Shown piece after piece: positions 15,909 through 24,869 of a stretch of DNA of 64,000 nucleotides. This DNA comes from Nitrospira_E sp052156535 (GTDB lineage Bacteria; Nitrospirota; Nitrospiria; Nitrospirales; UBA8639). Position numbers and translations under genes: made by a program. The notes below the pieces were generated by a model. That model saw nothing but the letters and a program-made list of their open reading frames with translations, was not told the origin of the DNA and made no database searches. How positions within the stretch are numbered: position 1 is the first letter of the stretch; every line of letters begins with the position of its first letter. The stretch is taken from positions 320,116 to 384,115 of the forward strand of contig NZ_JBQKUP010000032.1 of assembly GCF_052156535.1 (NCBI RefSeq), read 5' to 3'.

Positions 15909-18224
15909 TTAGAACACCCCTATTGTCACACCTCCGTAGAAGGAACGGCCATATCCGGCAAAGAACAGTTGTTTGTTGGCATCGGGTGTCGCGTCGGACA
16001 CGACCTGACCGGACGCTGCGTAGGTCTTGTCCGCAATGTTGTTCACTTCGAAAAAGAACTTGGCAAACCGAAACCAATCATTGTTGAAGGTAAAGGTCTT
16101 GTGAAGATTGACGTTGAGAATCCAGTAGGAAGGAATTCCCACGGTATTGCCATTGTTCAGGAAATAGCTATTGTAATAATTAGACTCAAGCCAGGCTCCC
16201 CAATCATTTTTCGCATCATCATACATGACCTTCATGTTAAGGACATCCGAAGGGACGTTGGGGACGTCATTGCCGTCCTGTTTGACCTCGGTGGCCACGC
16301 CATTTACCAGATACCGGTCTGTGAAGTTGATGTACTTAGCATCAATGTGGGTATACGCAGCGTGAAATTGCCAACCGGGTATCGGTCTCCAATCTGCGGA
16401 GACCTCGACACCCCGATATTCCGAAGAGTCGGCATTGACGGAGGCCGTGTTCGTACCTGAAATGTTTTGCGAAATAATTTCATCGCGAAAGAAAATCCAG
16501 AATCCCACAAGTTGCATATTGAAGGTATTATGAAGCTGGGCTTCGTGGCCGAATTCCACGTTCACATTTTTTTGGGGCTTCAAGTCAAAATTGGATCCGG
16601 GAAGACCCGTGAGGGGATTGCGGGTCAAGTTGCTGAATTGCGGGATGCCATATCCGGTGGATCCCCTGATCCAATGCCGATAGCCTGCTCTGGGTTTCCA
16701 CGTCAGAGACATTTCAGGAGCCCAATTGTAGTAGGTCTTGGTGGTGGAGGGACGGCTGGAGACCACCCCATTGGTGTAATTAATCGTCTGGATACTCACG
16801 ATGGACTGTTCAAAACCCAGACCCGCGGCGACGGTCCAGTTCGGTATGAATGTCAGCTCTTCTCGGAACCGTCCTCCGATATTTCGAATGGTTCCCCGGT
16901 TATTCTGGATCAACGTGCCGCGCGTGCCTTGGCCGTCATCCAAATTTTGGAAGGTCTGCCCCTCCTGTTCCATATTATTGATGAAGAACCCGAGATAGCT
17001 GTTCAGCGGCATGCCTGAGATGTGGCCGGTATGGCGCAAATCGGTATAATGTTTCCAATTGGTATTCACATTATCGAAGATTTGATTGAAATACTGGTTG
17101 ATATCTTTGACGTCATAATCCCCTTCTGTCGTCAAGATGAGGTTGGGTGTCAACTGCCGTTCATACATTAATCCGATAATGGTGCGGCGGTCGAGCCGAG
17201 ATTGATCCCTTGCTTTCGTTCCAGATCCGGCCTGTCGATCGTTTGCGTTAAATTGACTCTTGGTAAGCCGGGTCGGCACCTTTGTATCCAGCCAGTTGGT
17301 GATGGCTTTGACGTACAGGCTCTGTTTTTCGTCAATGGTGAAGCGGAAATTCAAATTCAACGTCTGGGTGTTATATCCACTATGATCAATATACCCGTTT
17401 TCAGCGGCGTTACTGGCAAATAACGATACATCAAGATTTTTCCAGTGTTGGCCGAACGCGCCCGCCTGTTTGTTATATCCGTATGATCCTCCGGCAAAAA
17501 ACCCCTCGACTCCATTGATGTCACTGCCCCGTCGGGTTTTAAAATGCACCATTCCACCTAGGGCATAATTGTCATACAGTGAGGAAGCCGCTCCACGGAT
17601 CACTTCGGTCGATCTCATGAACCACGGGTCCTGGATATCGAGCCGTGACAATCCGTCCGACTGCGTTTGCTGAAAGCCATCTTCATAGACTTTGATATCC
17701 CGGATGGCGAAGGCCGTTTTGATTCCGGATCCTCGAATGGAAATACTGAAGTCTCTGGGTCCATTTGCCTGGCGGAGTACCACGCCGGGAAGAGATTCCA
17801 TGGATTCTTTCATCGTTCGGGTCGGTTGGGATTCGGTTTCCGATTGAGGGGTGGAGGATAGTGTCAGGCCTTCGGGACGTTTTAAAATCCGGGTGCTGAC
17901 AATACTCATCTCTTCGAGTGTCACCACTTCCTCTTCCTGGAGGGTCGTCTGTTTCTGGCGTTGTTCAACGGTTTGTTGGGAAGCAGGTATTTGATGTAAT
18001 TCCCTAAGTTGTTCCCTGATTTCTTCTAGCCTGCTGTTGATGTGATCCAGTTCACCTTCCAACTCCTGTTGTTGCTGAAGAAGGGATTCTTGGGTCACCG
18101 TAGAAGGGTCGCTTGATGCAGCAACGGCTTGAGAGGAGACGCTGGAAATGGTTTGTACGGTGAAGAGTAGGACGAAGATTGGCCATGACCAATTCCACGA
18201 ACAGACAGAAAGAAACTGTTTCAC
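15909..18224 (-). CDS. TonB-dependent outer membrane receptor 1 with N-terminal coiled coil
   Basis: The start is GTG at 18224 with AAGGAG 8 bases upstream. Residues 1-37 are a signal peptide. Residues about 45-80 are a predicted coiled coil (QQQQELEGELDHINSRLEEI), unusual for receptors. The plug domain follows, with LPGVVLRQANGPRDFSISIRG, VYEDGF and EVIRGAASSLYDNYALGG. The 22-strand barrel ends in YGGVTIGVF with the terminal Phe. Such receptors import metal complexes or other scarce ligands using TonB. It is last in the minus-strand run after a DUF2946-like gene; a small hairpin at 15850-15872 may end the transcript. The ligand is not shown by the sequence. Confidence 0.85.
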   Translation of the reverse strand: MKQFLSVCSWNWSWPIFVLLFTVQTISSVSSQAVAASSDPSTVTQESLLQQQQELEGELDHINSRLEEIREQLRELHQIPASQQTVEQRQKQTTLQEEEVVTLEEMSIVSTRILKRPEGLTLSSTPQSETESQPTRTMKESMESLPGVVLRQANGPRDFSISIRGSGIKTAFAIRDIKVYEDGFQQTQSDGLSRLDIQDPWFMRSTEVIRGAASSLYDNYALGGMVHFKTRRGSDINGVEGFFAGGSYGYNKQAGAFGQHWKNLDVSLFASNAAENGYIDHSGYNTQTLNLNFRFTIDEKQSLYVKAITNWLDTKVPTRLTKSQFNANDRQAGSGTKARDQSRLDRRTIIGLMYERQLTPNLILTTEGDYDVKDINQYFNQIFDNVNTNWKHYTDLRHTGHISGMPLNSYLGFFINNMEQEGQTFQNLDDGQGTRGTLIQNNRGTIRNIGGRFREELTFIPNWTVAAGLGFEQSIVSIQTINYTNGVVSSRPSTTKTYYNWAPEMSLTWKPRAGYRHWIRGSTGYGIPQFSNLTRNPLTGLPGSNFDLKPQKNVNVEFGHEAQLHNTFNMQLVGFWIFFRDEIISQNISGTNTASVNADSSEYRGVEVSADWRPIPGWQFHAAYTHIDAKYINFTDRYLVNGVATEVKQDGNDVPNVPSDVLNMKVMYDDAKNDWGAWLESNYYNSYFLNNGNTVGIPSYWILNVNLHKTFTFNNDWFRFAKFFFEVNNIADKTYAASGQVVSDATPDANKQLFFAGYGRSFYGGVTIGVF

Positions 18225-18408
18225 GAGGTAATCTCCTTACAAAAAAAGGTAAATAGAACACGCATGAGCCAACCGGCTATGCATGTGGCCAGCAACTAAG
18301 AATCAGGCTCACTGAAGGAATTTTCGGGTGAGACCCAGGTTAGGATTCATGAGTATGTGGAAGGAGGCGTGAATCTCCCGCAACCCACAACGGAGCCTTG
18401 AGAATCAT

Positions 18409-18747
18409 TTAAGAGGAAAACAAGAAGAGGATGTGTGGAGGAGCCCTGGCAGATTTGCTCGGAAGAAAAGGGAGTAAGCCAGGCTGGGCATAGAAAGAAA
18501 GGACGGCGCCCAATTCCTGGAATGGCGAATGCCACGACGGAGAGGTGATGGGAGACGTTGAGGAAAGTTTTCCGATGTGACAGGCCCAGTTGCAAAGAAC
18601 CCCATGAAGAGGTTTCGTATTGCTGTGATGGGATTCCGGAGAATCGAGAGAGAGGTCTTGCACGGCCATGCACGCCGTGGATGCCAGGAGCATGGCGAGA
18701 AACAGGCTTGATGTCAGGAGAGCAGTCGGTTGAAGCCGCTGGTGCAT
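18409..18747 (-). CDS. DUF2946-like small C-x-W-x-C protein, paralogue 1
   Basis: The 112-residue protein has an N-terminal hydrophobic segment (LLTSSLFLAMLLASTAC) and a His-containing linker. The motif C52-N-W-A-C56 follows, then a second hydrophobic region and the C-terminal SARAPPHI. This matches four other genes in the window in order and spacing. Small proteins with a near-C-terminal RAPP next to copper TonB receptors are known as DUF2946; membership is my inference. Its ATG immediately follows the stop of the TlpA-like gene, with no ribosome site of its own, so translation is coupled. It directly precedes TonB-dependent receptor 1. Confidence 0.65.
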   Translation of the reverse strand: MHQRLQPTALLTSSLFLAMLLASTACMAVQDLSLDSPESHHSNTKPLHGVLCNWACHIGKLSSTSPITSPSWHSPFQELGAVLSFYAQPGLLPFLPSKSARAPPHILFLFSS

Positions 18748-19269
18748 TTACTTGGGGTTGAGGAGGTTGTGGATGTACGCGACGGATTCAGGGCTATCCC
18801 ATTCTCTGGGCCCCATGATTCGTTGGCTCAGATGTCCGTGAGTATCCACAATCACCGTTGTGGGAAGATTTCTGACCATGAGCGCTTGAGAGAGTTCTTC
18901 CTGTTCATCCAGGAGGACATCGAAATGCAACTTGAGTTGTTGCCAAAATACTTTGATTTCTCGAGGACGAATATCGGTGGTAACCGCCAGTATGGCCAAT
19001 CGGTCTGGAGAGAACTTTTGACGAAGACGTTCTAACGAGGGCATTTCTTCCTTACAAGGGCCACACCAGGTGGCCCAAAAATTTAAGATGAGAACTCGTC
19101 CTTCTAATTCATCCGAATGAATAGATGCGCCCTGCAGGGTGCGGAGCTGGAAAGGAGGGAGAGTTTGACCGCTATCGAATTTGCTAAGAATCCACGGGGT
19201 GGAAGAGGGATTTCCCAATGCCACCGCCATTCCCAGGATCCCTGAAGCCAGTAGAGAAAGCGGTGTCAT
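18748..19269 (-). CDS. TlpA/ResA-like thiol-disulfide oxidoreductase
   Basis: With the ATG at 19269 the protein is 173 residues with an N-terminal anchor (MTPLSLLASGILGMAVALG). The thioredoxin fold shows NFWATWCGPCKEEMPSLE with the catalytic C69-x-x-C72 and the cis-proline loop NLPTTVIVD. TlpA-type proteins reduce periplasmic cysteines, for example in copper or haem centre assembly. An in-frame start at 19335 would overlap the upstream gene and has no better signal. It is flanked by the Cys-cluster Asp-box protein and a C-x-W-x-C protein, both possible redox substrates. Confidence 0.8.
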   Translation of the reverse strand: MTPLSLLASGILGMAVALGNPSSTPWILSKFDSGQTLPPFQLRTLQGASIHSDELEGRVLILNFWATWCGPCKEEMPSLERLRQKFSPDRLAILAVTTDIRPREIKVFWQQLKLHFDVLLDEQEELSQALMVRNLPTTVIVDTHGHLSQRIMGPREWDSPESVAYIHNLLNPK

Positions 19270-19280
19270 GGTTTTGGCTG

Positions 19281-20555
19281 TTATTGAGCCGTCCGCGAGG
19301 TGGGAAAGGAAAGAGGCTGGACTACCGTACTCCATCCCGGGAAAGCCACTTGCTCCGACCAGGCAATGACAGCTTGTCCATTATCATTTAGTGCCACGGA
19401 CGGACTTTTGGCTTTTTTCTCATTTAACTTATTCGGGGCACTGAATGTTTGCCCTCTGTCGAGGGAATAGATGAACACGACTTCACGTCGTACCGGAGAT
19501 TGCTCTTCCCATGAGACGAGTAGATGCCCTGCCTGATTCACGGCCAGTTGAGGATGATCCGGAAACGTGCCTTTCGATATGTTCAATAAGCGCCGGGGGG
19601 TAAAGGTTTTTCCTTGGTCATCGGAATAGGCTAGATACACACCGGGAGTATCATCAGGGCCTTCCGTGTACCAGGTGACATAGAGGCGCCCTTGCTGATC
19701 GACTCCCATGGTGGCGGGACGATGGGGACAGCCCTCGTAGACCCATTGATCATTGCCCACGATAACCGGGGGAGAAAACGATTTCCCGTTATCGGTGGAA
19801 CGAGACACCACCGTTTCCCTGACCGCACCGGTCAAGACCTTGCGCCAGGCCAGATAGACGGTGCCATCAGAGGCAGTAGTCATATGGGTCCGGCAGCAGA
19901 CACAACTGGATTCGTCAATTTTTAGGTTTGGTGAAACGGTTTTGCCCTGGTCTTGAGAAAAGACCGTATAGGTGGCCGGATCTTTTTTCCCTTCCCGGGC
20001 ATCAAGCCAGGCGATATGGACGGAACCATTCGGACTGACGGTCAAATGGTCAAAGGAATGGCCGGTGACGGCGTCGTCGTCGTTGATTCGAACAGGAGGA
20101 AGAAAGGTTTTCCCCCCATCAAGTGACCGGCTCAGGAGAAGAAGATTGGTAAATAATTTACCGCCGGCTTCGGGGTGAGGTGTTGTCCAGGTGATGTACA
20201 CATCGTTTTTGATGCCTAACGCCAAGGCCGGTGGTTCGTGGAGGGAGGTGGCGGGTGGACTGGATAGATTGACTCTGATGGGTTCTGGGTAATGTTCCTG
20301 TTGAGGTGGAACCTTGAGATAATAGACTCCTCGATCTTCCTGCTTTTCTCCGCCCCAGGCGAGGTGAAGAGTCCCGTCTTTATTCAGTTGAGCGGCTGGG
20401 CCGGTGGTTTGCATGCCTTGATGGTCGATGATGTGTTTAGCTCCTGCCTGAAGCATCGGAGCAGAGGGTTCCGCCCCGATGACTTCGGATATTTCACCTC
20501 CCAGGCCCATCGAGAGGACTAGAGAAATGGCTCCAAAAAGTACAGGTCTTATCAT
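19281..20555 (-). CDS. Exported Asp-box (BNR/sialidase-like) propeller protein with Cys cluster
   Basis: The start at 20555 follows GGAGG at good spacing; an ATG at 20567 contains that site. After a signal peptide, five Asp boxes recur: SLDGGKTF, SQDQGKTV, STDNGKSF, SDDQGKTF and SLDRGQTF. These mark a six-bladed beta propeller. True sialidase residues are not evident. Two Cys features stand out: ESSCVCCRTH (C218, C220, C221) and YEGCPHRP (C276). They could bind metal or form disulfides. The TlpA-like gene begins 12 bases downstream, suggesting thiol maintenance of this protein. Function unknown; not safely called a sialidase. Confidence 0.7.
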   Translation of the reverse strand: MIRPVLFGAISLVLSMGLGGEISEVIGAEPSAPMLQAGAKHIIDHQGMQTTGPAAQLNKDGTLHLAWGGEKQEDRGVYYLKVPPQQEHYPEPIRVNLSSPPATSLHEPPALALGIKNDVYITWTTPHPEAGGKLFTNLLLLSRSLDGGKTFLPPVRINDDDAVTGHSFDHLTVSPNGSVHIAWLDAREGKKDPATYTVFSQDQGKTVSPNLKIDESSCVCCRTHMTTASDGTVYLAWRKVLTGAVRETVVSRSTDNGKSFSPPVIVGNDQWVYEGCPHRPATMGVDQQGRLYVTWYTEGPDDTPGVYLAYSDDQGKTFTPRRLLNISKGTFPDHPQLAVNQAGHLLVSWEEQSPVRREVVFIYSLDRGQTFSAPNKLNEKKAKSPSVALNDNGQAVIAWSEQVAFPGWSTVVQPLSFPTSRTAQ

Positions 20556-21422
20556 GGGTGCCTCCACGGATATTCGAATGTAGGAAGAAGAAAAACGTTC
20601 ATCATTCCTAAATGTGAGAGTGTGTATTTTTACCAGAAGAGTGAAAGCCTACGCTACCTTAAGGATGTGGAGTGTGTGTCAGCTCCGCACCGGATGCATA
20701 TCGATACTACAGTTTTTTTGTTAAATGAAATAATTCGAACCATTAAACCAACGTTTCTGGAAAAATCACTGAGTGATAAACTTCAGATTTATTTCTCAAG
20801 CCCCAGCCAATGGGGAAGTAGAGGAACCCGGTGAATGAGCAGTTTTTCAATAAGCATTATGGATGCCAGGAAAAATGATTATTCAAGAGGTCGAGCATCA
20901 TGGAGAGAAAAAAATATTCATTTATGAATTTTGGAATAAAAAGTCAGGGTGAAGGCCAAGGAGGTTGCAAGTCCAAATGCCTTCACCCTGAAGTGGAGCG
21001 GGGTAGGTCAGGGATGAATCACGCCGCTCCGAGTTCCGCTGGAAGAGTGGAATGATCTCGCAGCTTCAAGGAAAAATGTATCCGATCCGGTGAGATTGTT
21101 CTACCGATCTTTACTGATCTGTGCAACAGTCGAAAATATTCCTGATACACATGTTCGAAGCCTTTGGCATAGTTGCACATTCAGACCCGGCTGGGGAAAA
21201 CAGCTTCTCAATATCTTCTTTCCTTTCCAAGCTTTCGTGATGCCATGTCAGTGGCTCATTCTGTTGTTCGAGAAATCAACGCGTGAAAAACTCATGGTGT
21301 AACCATTGGCAGACAAGAGCATGGTTGGGTAGCCAGTTTTTCGATCACAGGATATATTTCTGCCTGGATCTTCGAAAATTTTCGTAATCATGTTCACCTT
21401 CACCAATGAGGAGGAATCTGGT
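20556..21422. other. Long AT-richer intergenic region with a repeat hairpin
   Basis: No gene with a usable start was found. The stretch is visibly AT-richer than its surroundings up to about 20945, where a hairpin repeat begins. It lies between divergent genes, so it must hold the promoter of the minus-strand Asp-box unit and of the plus-strand gene at 21423. Confidence 0.4.
20945..20990. repeat. GGTGAAGG hairpin repeat, copy 1
   Basis: A perfect 12-bp stem (CAGGGTGAAGGC with GCCTTCACCCTG) flanks a 22-base loop containing CAAGGAGGTTGCAAGTCC. A related element lies at 23986. On the minus strand it is followed by ACTTTTTATT, so it could terminate a minus-strand transcript. Confidence 0.6.
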
Positions 21423-22079
21423 ATGCCGTGCACGCAAATTGGTAAATGGTATGGAGTGGGCTCGGGAATGTGTATCGTGATGGCATTGGGATTGCTGGTG
21501 CAATCGGTCGCCATGGCCAATCCTCATGAGCCAAGAGAAGTCGGGCCCTATACCTTAGCCGTCGGGTTTAGGATCGAACCGGCATTTGAGGATGTCGTCA
21601 ATGCCCTTGATTTTTTTGTGACCCGGACATCAGACGGGAAGCCTATCAGCGTGAGTAATGGAGACGTGGTGGATATCGAAGCGCAGGTTCAGTTTCGAAA
21701 GGAAGAAAGCGTGGGTTCCGCGATCATTCAGGAGCATCGACTGGCCAAACCCGAGCAGGCCTTCGGAGCCGACAATCGGTACAATGCCTGGTTCAAACCC
21801 ACGATTGACGGGGCATATGGGTTCAGAGTCAGGGGGGAGATCAATGATCTCAGCGACCCGCAAGCCGGGCCATTATTTTTTGATGAAGTATGGGTATGCG
21901 GGGCTGGAACGCAAAATCCCCAAGGCAGCCGGTTTGCCTGTGTGGCAGATCCGCAGACATTCCCCAAAGGTGTTCTTGACCATCGAGGCATAGACCACCA
22001 TGGGTATCAGGACGATGATAGAAATAAATTTTTCAGGGAAGGGGAGTCGCGTAGACACGGATTTCGTGATCGAGACTGA
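21423..22079 (+). CDS. Exported hypothetical protein with His/Asp-rich tail
   Basis: The ATG at 21423 has AGGAGGAAT upstream. The signal peptide ends near AMA-NP. The mature domain (HEPREVGPYTLAVGFRIEPA to about FDEVWVCGAG) has alternating beta strands and FKPTIDGAYGFRVRGEI, which suggests an Ig-like or YtkA/CopC-like sandwich. I cannot name the family. The last 35 residues are rich in His, Asp and Arg (GIDHHGYQDDD, GESRRHGFRDRD), a plausible metal-binding tail. It is the only plus-strand gene within the island between 18 and 36 kb. Confidence 0.6.
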   Translation: MPCTQIGKWYGVGSGMCIVMALGLLVQSVAMANPHEPREVGPYTLAVGFRIEPAFEDVVNALDFFVTRTSDGKPISVSNGDVVDIEAQVQFRKEESVGSAIIQEHRLAKPEQAFGADNRYNAWFKPTIDGAYGFRVRGEINDLSDPQAGPLFFDEVWVCGAGTQNPQGSRFACVADPQTFPKGVLDHRGIDHHGYQDDDRNKFFREGESRRHGFRDRD

Positions 22080-22200
22080 GAAGCATCATTGGCGTTTCGT
22101 CATTGACGGCGGTGAGGGGGAGAATTCGCATATGCGTGTTCTCCCTCATCGTGGTTCTGAAGGGTGGTCTTATTGGGAGAAGCGATGATGGCTCGCTCTA

Positions 22201-22560
22201 CTACATTCTTTCCCGAAATTCTGTGACGAGGCCGTTCTGATCGAAGATAATCCCCACTTCCGTGGTTTGGCGGTGAGCACGGGTAATCGGAACTTGCGTC
22301 ACCCCGATGGGTGGGACACCGGTTTGAAGATCATGAACCCGTGTCGTGAGTAAATAGTTCCACTTTGTATACTCCCTCTCATTTTCGAAGACAATAATTT
22401 TTTCCTTTGGTTCTCCAAGGTGATTCTGTACCTGTTGTTGGGTTGTTATCCCAATGGTTATCCGAGCAAGCTGCTCGGGAGTGATCATATGGCTACCCGT
22501 TCCACAACCTCTTAGGACTATACTCAGAAGCAGGAAAGCATAGATCCATCCCGGTTTCAT
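22201..22560 (-). CDS. SmpA/OmlA-like small lipoprotein
   Basis: The start at 22560 has AAGGTGG just upstream and gives a lipoprotein signal (MKPGWIYAFLLLSIVLRGC, Cys19; the Arg at -2 is unusual). The mature part TPEQLARITIGITTQQQVQNHLGEP is the SmpA/BamE-type beginning where transcription-style wording should not mislead: this is the fold of outer membrane assembly lipoproteins. The open frame extends far upstream but that extension overlaps the VKOR gene antisense-free region without a ribosome site and looks non-coding. It probably sits in the outer membrane periplasmic face. Specific role unknown. Confidence 0.65.
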   Translation of the reverse strand: MKPGWIYAFLLLSIVLRGCGTGSHMITPEQLARITIGITTQQQVQNHLGEPKEKIIVFENEREYTKWNYLLTTRVHDLQTGVPPIGVTQVPITRAHRQTTEVGIIFDQNGLVTEFRERM

Positions 22561-22795
22561 GACCACCTTCTGATAGAGTTGCCGTGTCATCGCCGGTGAA
22601 CCTTTTGACGAATATCCCTCTATATTACGAACCGCTATCCCATGGGCACACAATCCTGGAAACGTCTCGGGATCAGGTTGCTCCAACGGGTTGATGCGGT
22701 GGAATCTACGATTTCCGGAGTCGGAAAGGTGTGGGTACAGGGGAGGCCAGCAACGGAGGTCTGATGGGATGGAGGGGAAGACAAAGCCGGATCGT

Positions 22796-23710
22796 TTATT
22801 CCTGCCAATCGAACCCGGAGGCCCGTGCCAATTCCTGTGGGGTCTTGAGGCCGGCCAACCGGCGTTCACCGATAATCCACGTGGGGTAGCTTTTAATGTC
22901 AGCCTTGACGCAGGGAGCGGTGAGAGCGCTTCCTCGTCCTCCAGAACTACATTCCACGTAAGGAAGCCGTTTGGCGGACGAAAGAAATTCGGCTTTTTGT
23001 TCCTGGCAGCGTGGGCACCAATAAGCACCGTAAAACTTGGCACCGGTTTCATTGAGGTGAATGGCTAAAGCTTGAAGTTGGGGATCTTCCGGGCCGGCGG
23101 CTGCGTCGAACACCCCGCTATAATGCAAATGAAGTCCGCCGACGATGACAAGGCCGATCACGGCTGCCTCTTTCAGTGATTTCGTCCAATCGGGAGGCCG
23201 TCGAGCGAGAGCCAGACCAAGAATTGTCGTGATGATGGCAAATGAAGTCAGGCACCATGGGCATGTGGCTTCGATCTCCACGACCGAGACGATGGTCAAG
23301 TAGGCGCTGACGGCGAATCCACTCATCGCCACGTAAATCAATACCGTTCCGCTACCGGATTTGCCACGGCCGGACCAGGCCAGCCCCGCAATCACCATAT
23401 AGGTCACGAAGCCCCACATGGCCATGGGGATACCCAGAAAGGTGGCCCATCGGCTGCTCTGCACAATGTCGCAGCCCGAGCCCTCGCTGCAAAATGCCGG
23501 ATGAACCTCGAACGAGGCCGTATAGGTCAGGTAAGCAGTTAACAATAGTCCGGCACCGGCCAGAATAATGATGAGAAGGTCGAGGAGGGCTTTCGAACCT
23601 GAGAACATGGAAGACGGAGCGTTCGATGGCTTCCTTGCTGTTTCAGAGCCGACTGATTGTGTCTGTCGTTTGGATTTTGCCATTGCGTGCTTCGGGAGCG
23701 AGTGTAACAT
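22796..23710 (-). CDS. VKOR-thioredoxin fusion (disulfide-forming enzyme)
   Basis: The 304-residue protein (start 23710, AGGAA upstream) has a vitamin K epoxide reductase domain with about four to five membrane helices, followed by a C-terminal thioredoxin-like domain. The loop cysteines are C74 and C80 (FCSEGSGCD), the quinone-side redox pair is C150-P-W-C153, and the thioredoxin pair is C232-P-R-C235. In bacteria VKOR re-oxidises DsbA-like partners and passes electrons to quinone, replacing DsbB. Here it could introduce disulfides into the Cys-rich exported proteins of this island. A later in-frame ATG at 23683 is possible. Confidence 0.85.
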   Translation of the reverse strand: MLHSLPKHAMAKSKRQTQSVGSETARKPSNAPSSMFSGSKALLDLLIIILAGAGLLLTAYLTYTASFEVHPAFCSEGSGCDIVQSSRWATFLGIPMAMWGFVTYMVIAGLAWSGRGKSGSGTVLIYVAMSGFAVSAYLTIVSVVEIEATCPWCLTSFAIITTILGLALARRPPDWTKSLKEAAVIGLVIVGGLHLHYSGVFDAAAGPEDPQLQALAIHLNETGAKFYGAYWCPRCQEQKAEFLSSAKRLPYVECSSGGRGSALTAPCVKADIKSYPTWIIGERRLAGLKTPQELARASGFDWQE

Positions 23711-24123
23711 GGGTTTCCTGCCATTGAAATCCCGACAATGTATCAAATACTCCCGACCGTAGGGGAGACTTTTGCCAAGGTAATGTCAGGCCGGTATTCC
23801 CCACGATGGATTGCTGATCACAGAATCAAAACTCCAAACGGCTTGTTGCTTTAAGGTCCGACGTAAGAGAGGGATTTTGAGGTCTTTGAGGAATTTTGAG
23901 GCCCTATGCGGAAACTATGTGCCGCGAAATTTATTTGGGGGTTGCTGAACTGTGTTGAGAAAGGAAGAGGTGGCGTGCGCATAGAAGTAGGGTGAAGGCC
24001 TAGGAGGCTGCGGGTGCGCAAACCACCTTCACCCTACTCGTCCAAGGTTGGAGGCCGGTCCGTCCCTGGATGTTCTACGCCGATTCGTTCTGCCCGTAAC
24101 CAGGAAATGATGAACGGGCTTGT
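23711..24123. other. Intergenic region with a repeat hairpin
   Basis: It contains copy 2 of the GGTGAAGG hairpin repeat and the promoter space for the VKOR gene. No gene is supported. Confidence 0.4.
23986..24038. repeat. GGTGAAGG hairpin repeat, copy 2
   Basis: A 13-bp stem (AGTAGGGTGAAGG with CCTTCACCCTACT) encloses CCTAGGAGGCTGCGGGTGC. The core GGTGAAGGCC-[AT]-AGGAGG-[CT]-TGC is shared with copy 1 at 20945. It begins about 86 bases beyond the stop of the cytochrome P460 gene on the minus strand. Confidence 0.6.
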
Positions 24124-24675
24124 TTAATGGGCTGCCTGCATTCGTTTCTCAAAGTATTCATCATACCGGTGCACAAAGTCTTTGGATGTTCCCAGGGGCA
24201 AATGACATCCCCGGCAGGTTGTATAATCGACATCCAATCGTTCGCCATTCGCCTTGAACGCTGCGTAAATCCAGTCGCCGTTTTTCAGATTCCCCGGGGC
24301 GCCTTTTCCCCATCCCGCCCCTTTTTGCATGACAAAAACCTTGGCTAAATCCGCCTTCACCAGATTTCCATCCGCCCCTTTTTCGAGTGTTCCTTCGGCA
24401 TTTTTCTTGGCGTTGTAGATTGTCATCACGAGAATGCTGCCATTGGCGAAGGGTTGGCCCGCTTCTGCGCTCGCCCCGGTGGGGTTGATATAGAGGTCGC
24501 GGACGGCGTCCGGTTTTTGAATCCCATGGAGAAAGGCCGCATAGGATTTGTAATCGGCCGGAAAGACCAATTCACCGTCTTTCGGTGTGGAGCCGGATTG
24601 GGCCGCAATCGGCATGGTGGTGGATGCACACGCTAGAACCACCAAAGCCAGAAACGTGATACTCATTCTCTCCAT
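24124..24675 (-). CDS. Cytochrome P460 family protein
   Basis: With the ATG at 24675 (AAGGAGGGGAAGAAAC upstream) the protein is 183 residues with a signal peptide ending near AQS. The family layout is clear: FPADYKSYAAFLHG, DLYINPTGA, GSILVMTIYNAK, KVFVMQKG, NGDWIYAAF and the haem site C154-R-G-C-H158 near the C-terminus. P460 cytochromes carry a lysine-crosslinked haem and in ammonia oxidisers convert hydroxylamine and NO; other members have unknown roles. The shared operator-like site lies about 115 bases upstream. It is likely periplasmic. Confidence 0.85.
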   Translation of the reverse strand: MERMSITFLALVVLACASTTMPIAAQSGSTPKDGELVFPADYKSYAAFLHGIQKPDAVRDLYINPTGASAEAGQPFANGSILVMTIYNAKKNAEGTLEKGADGNLVKADLAKVFVMQKGAGWGKGAPGNLKNGDWIYAAFKANGERLDVDYTTCRGCHLPLGTSKDFVHRYDEYFEKRMQAAH

Positions 24676-24789
24676 GTTTCTTCCCCTCCTTCGTTGATAT
24701 CTTGCCCGGTTGACGGAACCGACACATTGTGACAAGGCACATTCCGAACGTTGACACGGTGGCTCCAGCATACGATGGACCCTTTAGTC

Positions 24790-24819
24790 CGTCTACAGAC
24801 GGGTACTGCCTGTTGCTAC
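24790..24819 (-). promoter_or_regulatory. Shared operator/promoter-like site, copy 2
   Basis: On the minus strand: GTAGCAACAGGC, then AGTACCCGTC, then TGTAGACGG. CCGTCT and AGACGG form a perfect inverted repeat. It is about 115 bases upstream of the cytochrome P460 start and matches copies at 15023 and 26350. Confidence 0.55.
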
Positions 24820-24869
24820 AGCGAGATGGTCTGTGTGGTATAGCGGCCTCATTTCCAGAGCTTCTCGGG

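Noticed and set aside
18225..18408. Cobalamin riboswitch upstream of TonB receptor 1
   Set aside because: No B12-box-like conserved sequence or suitable structure was seen there, nor upstream of receptor 2.
22561..23052. Long N-terminal extension of the SmpA-like open frame
   Set aside because: It overlaps the end of the VKOR gene, lacks a ribosome site and has a non-protein-like composition; the lipoprotein signal begins at 22560.
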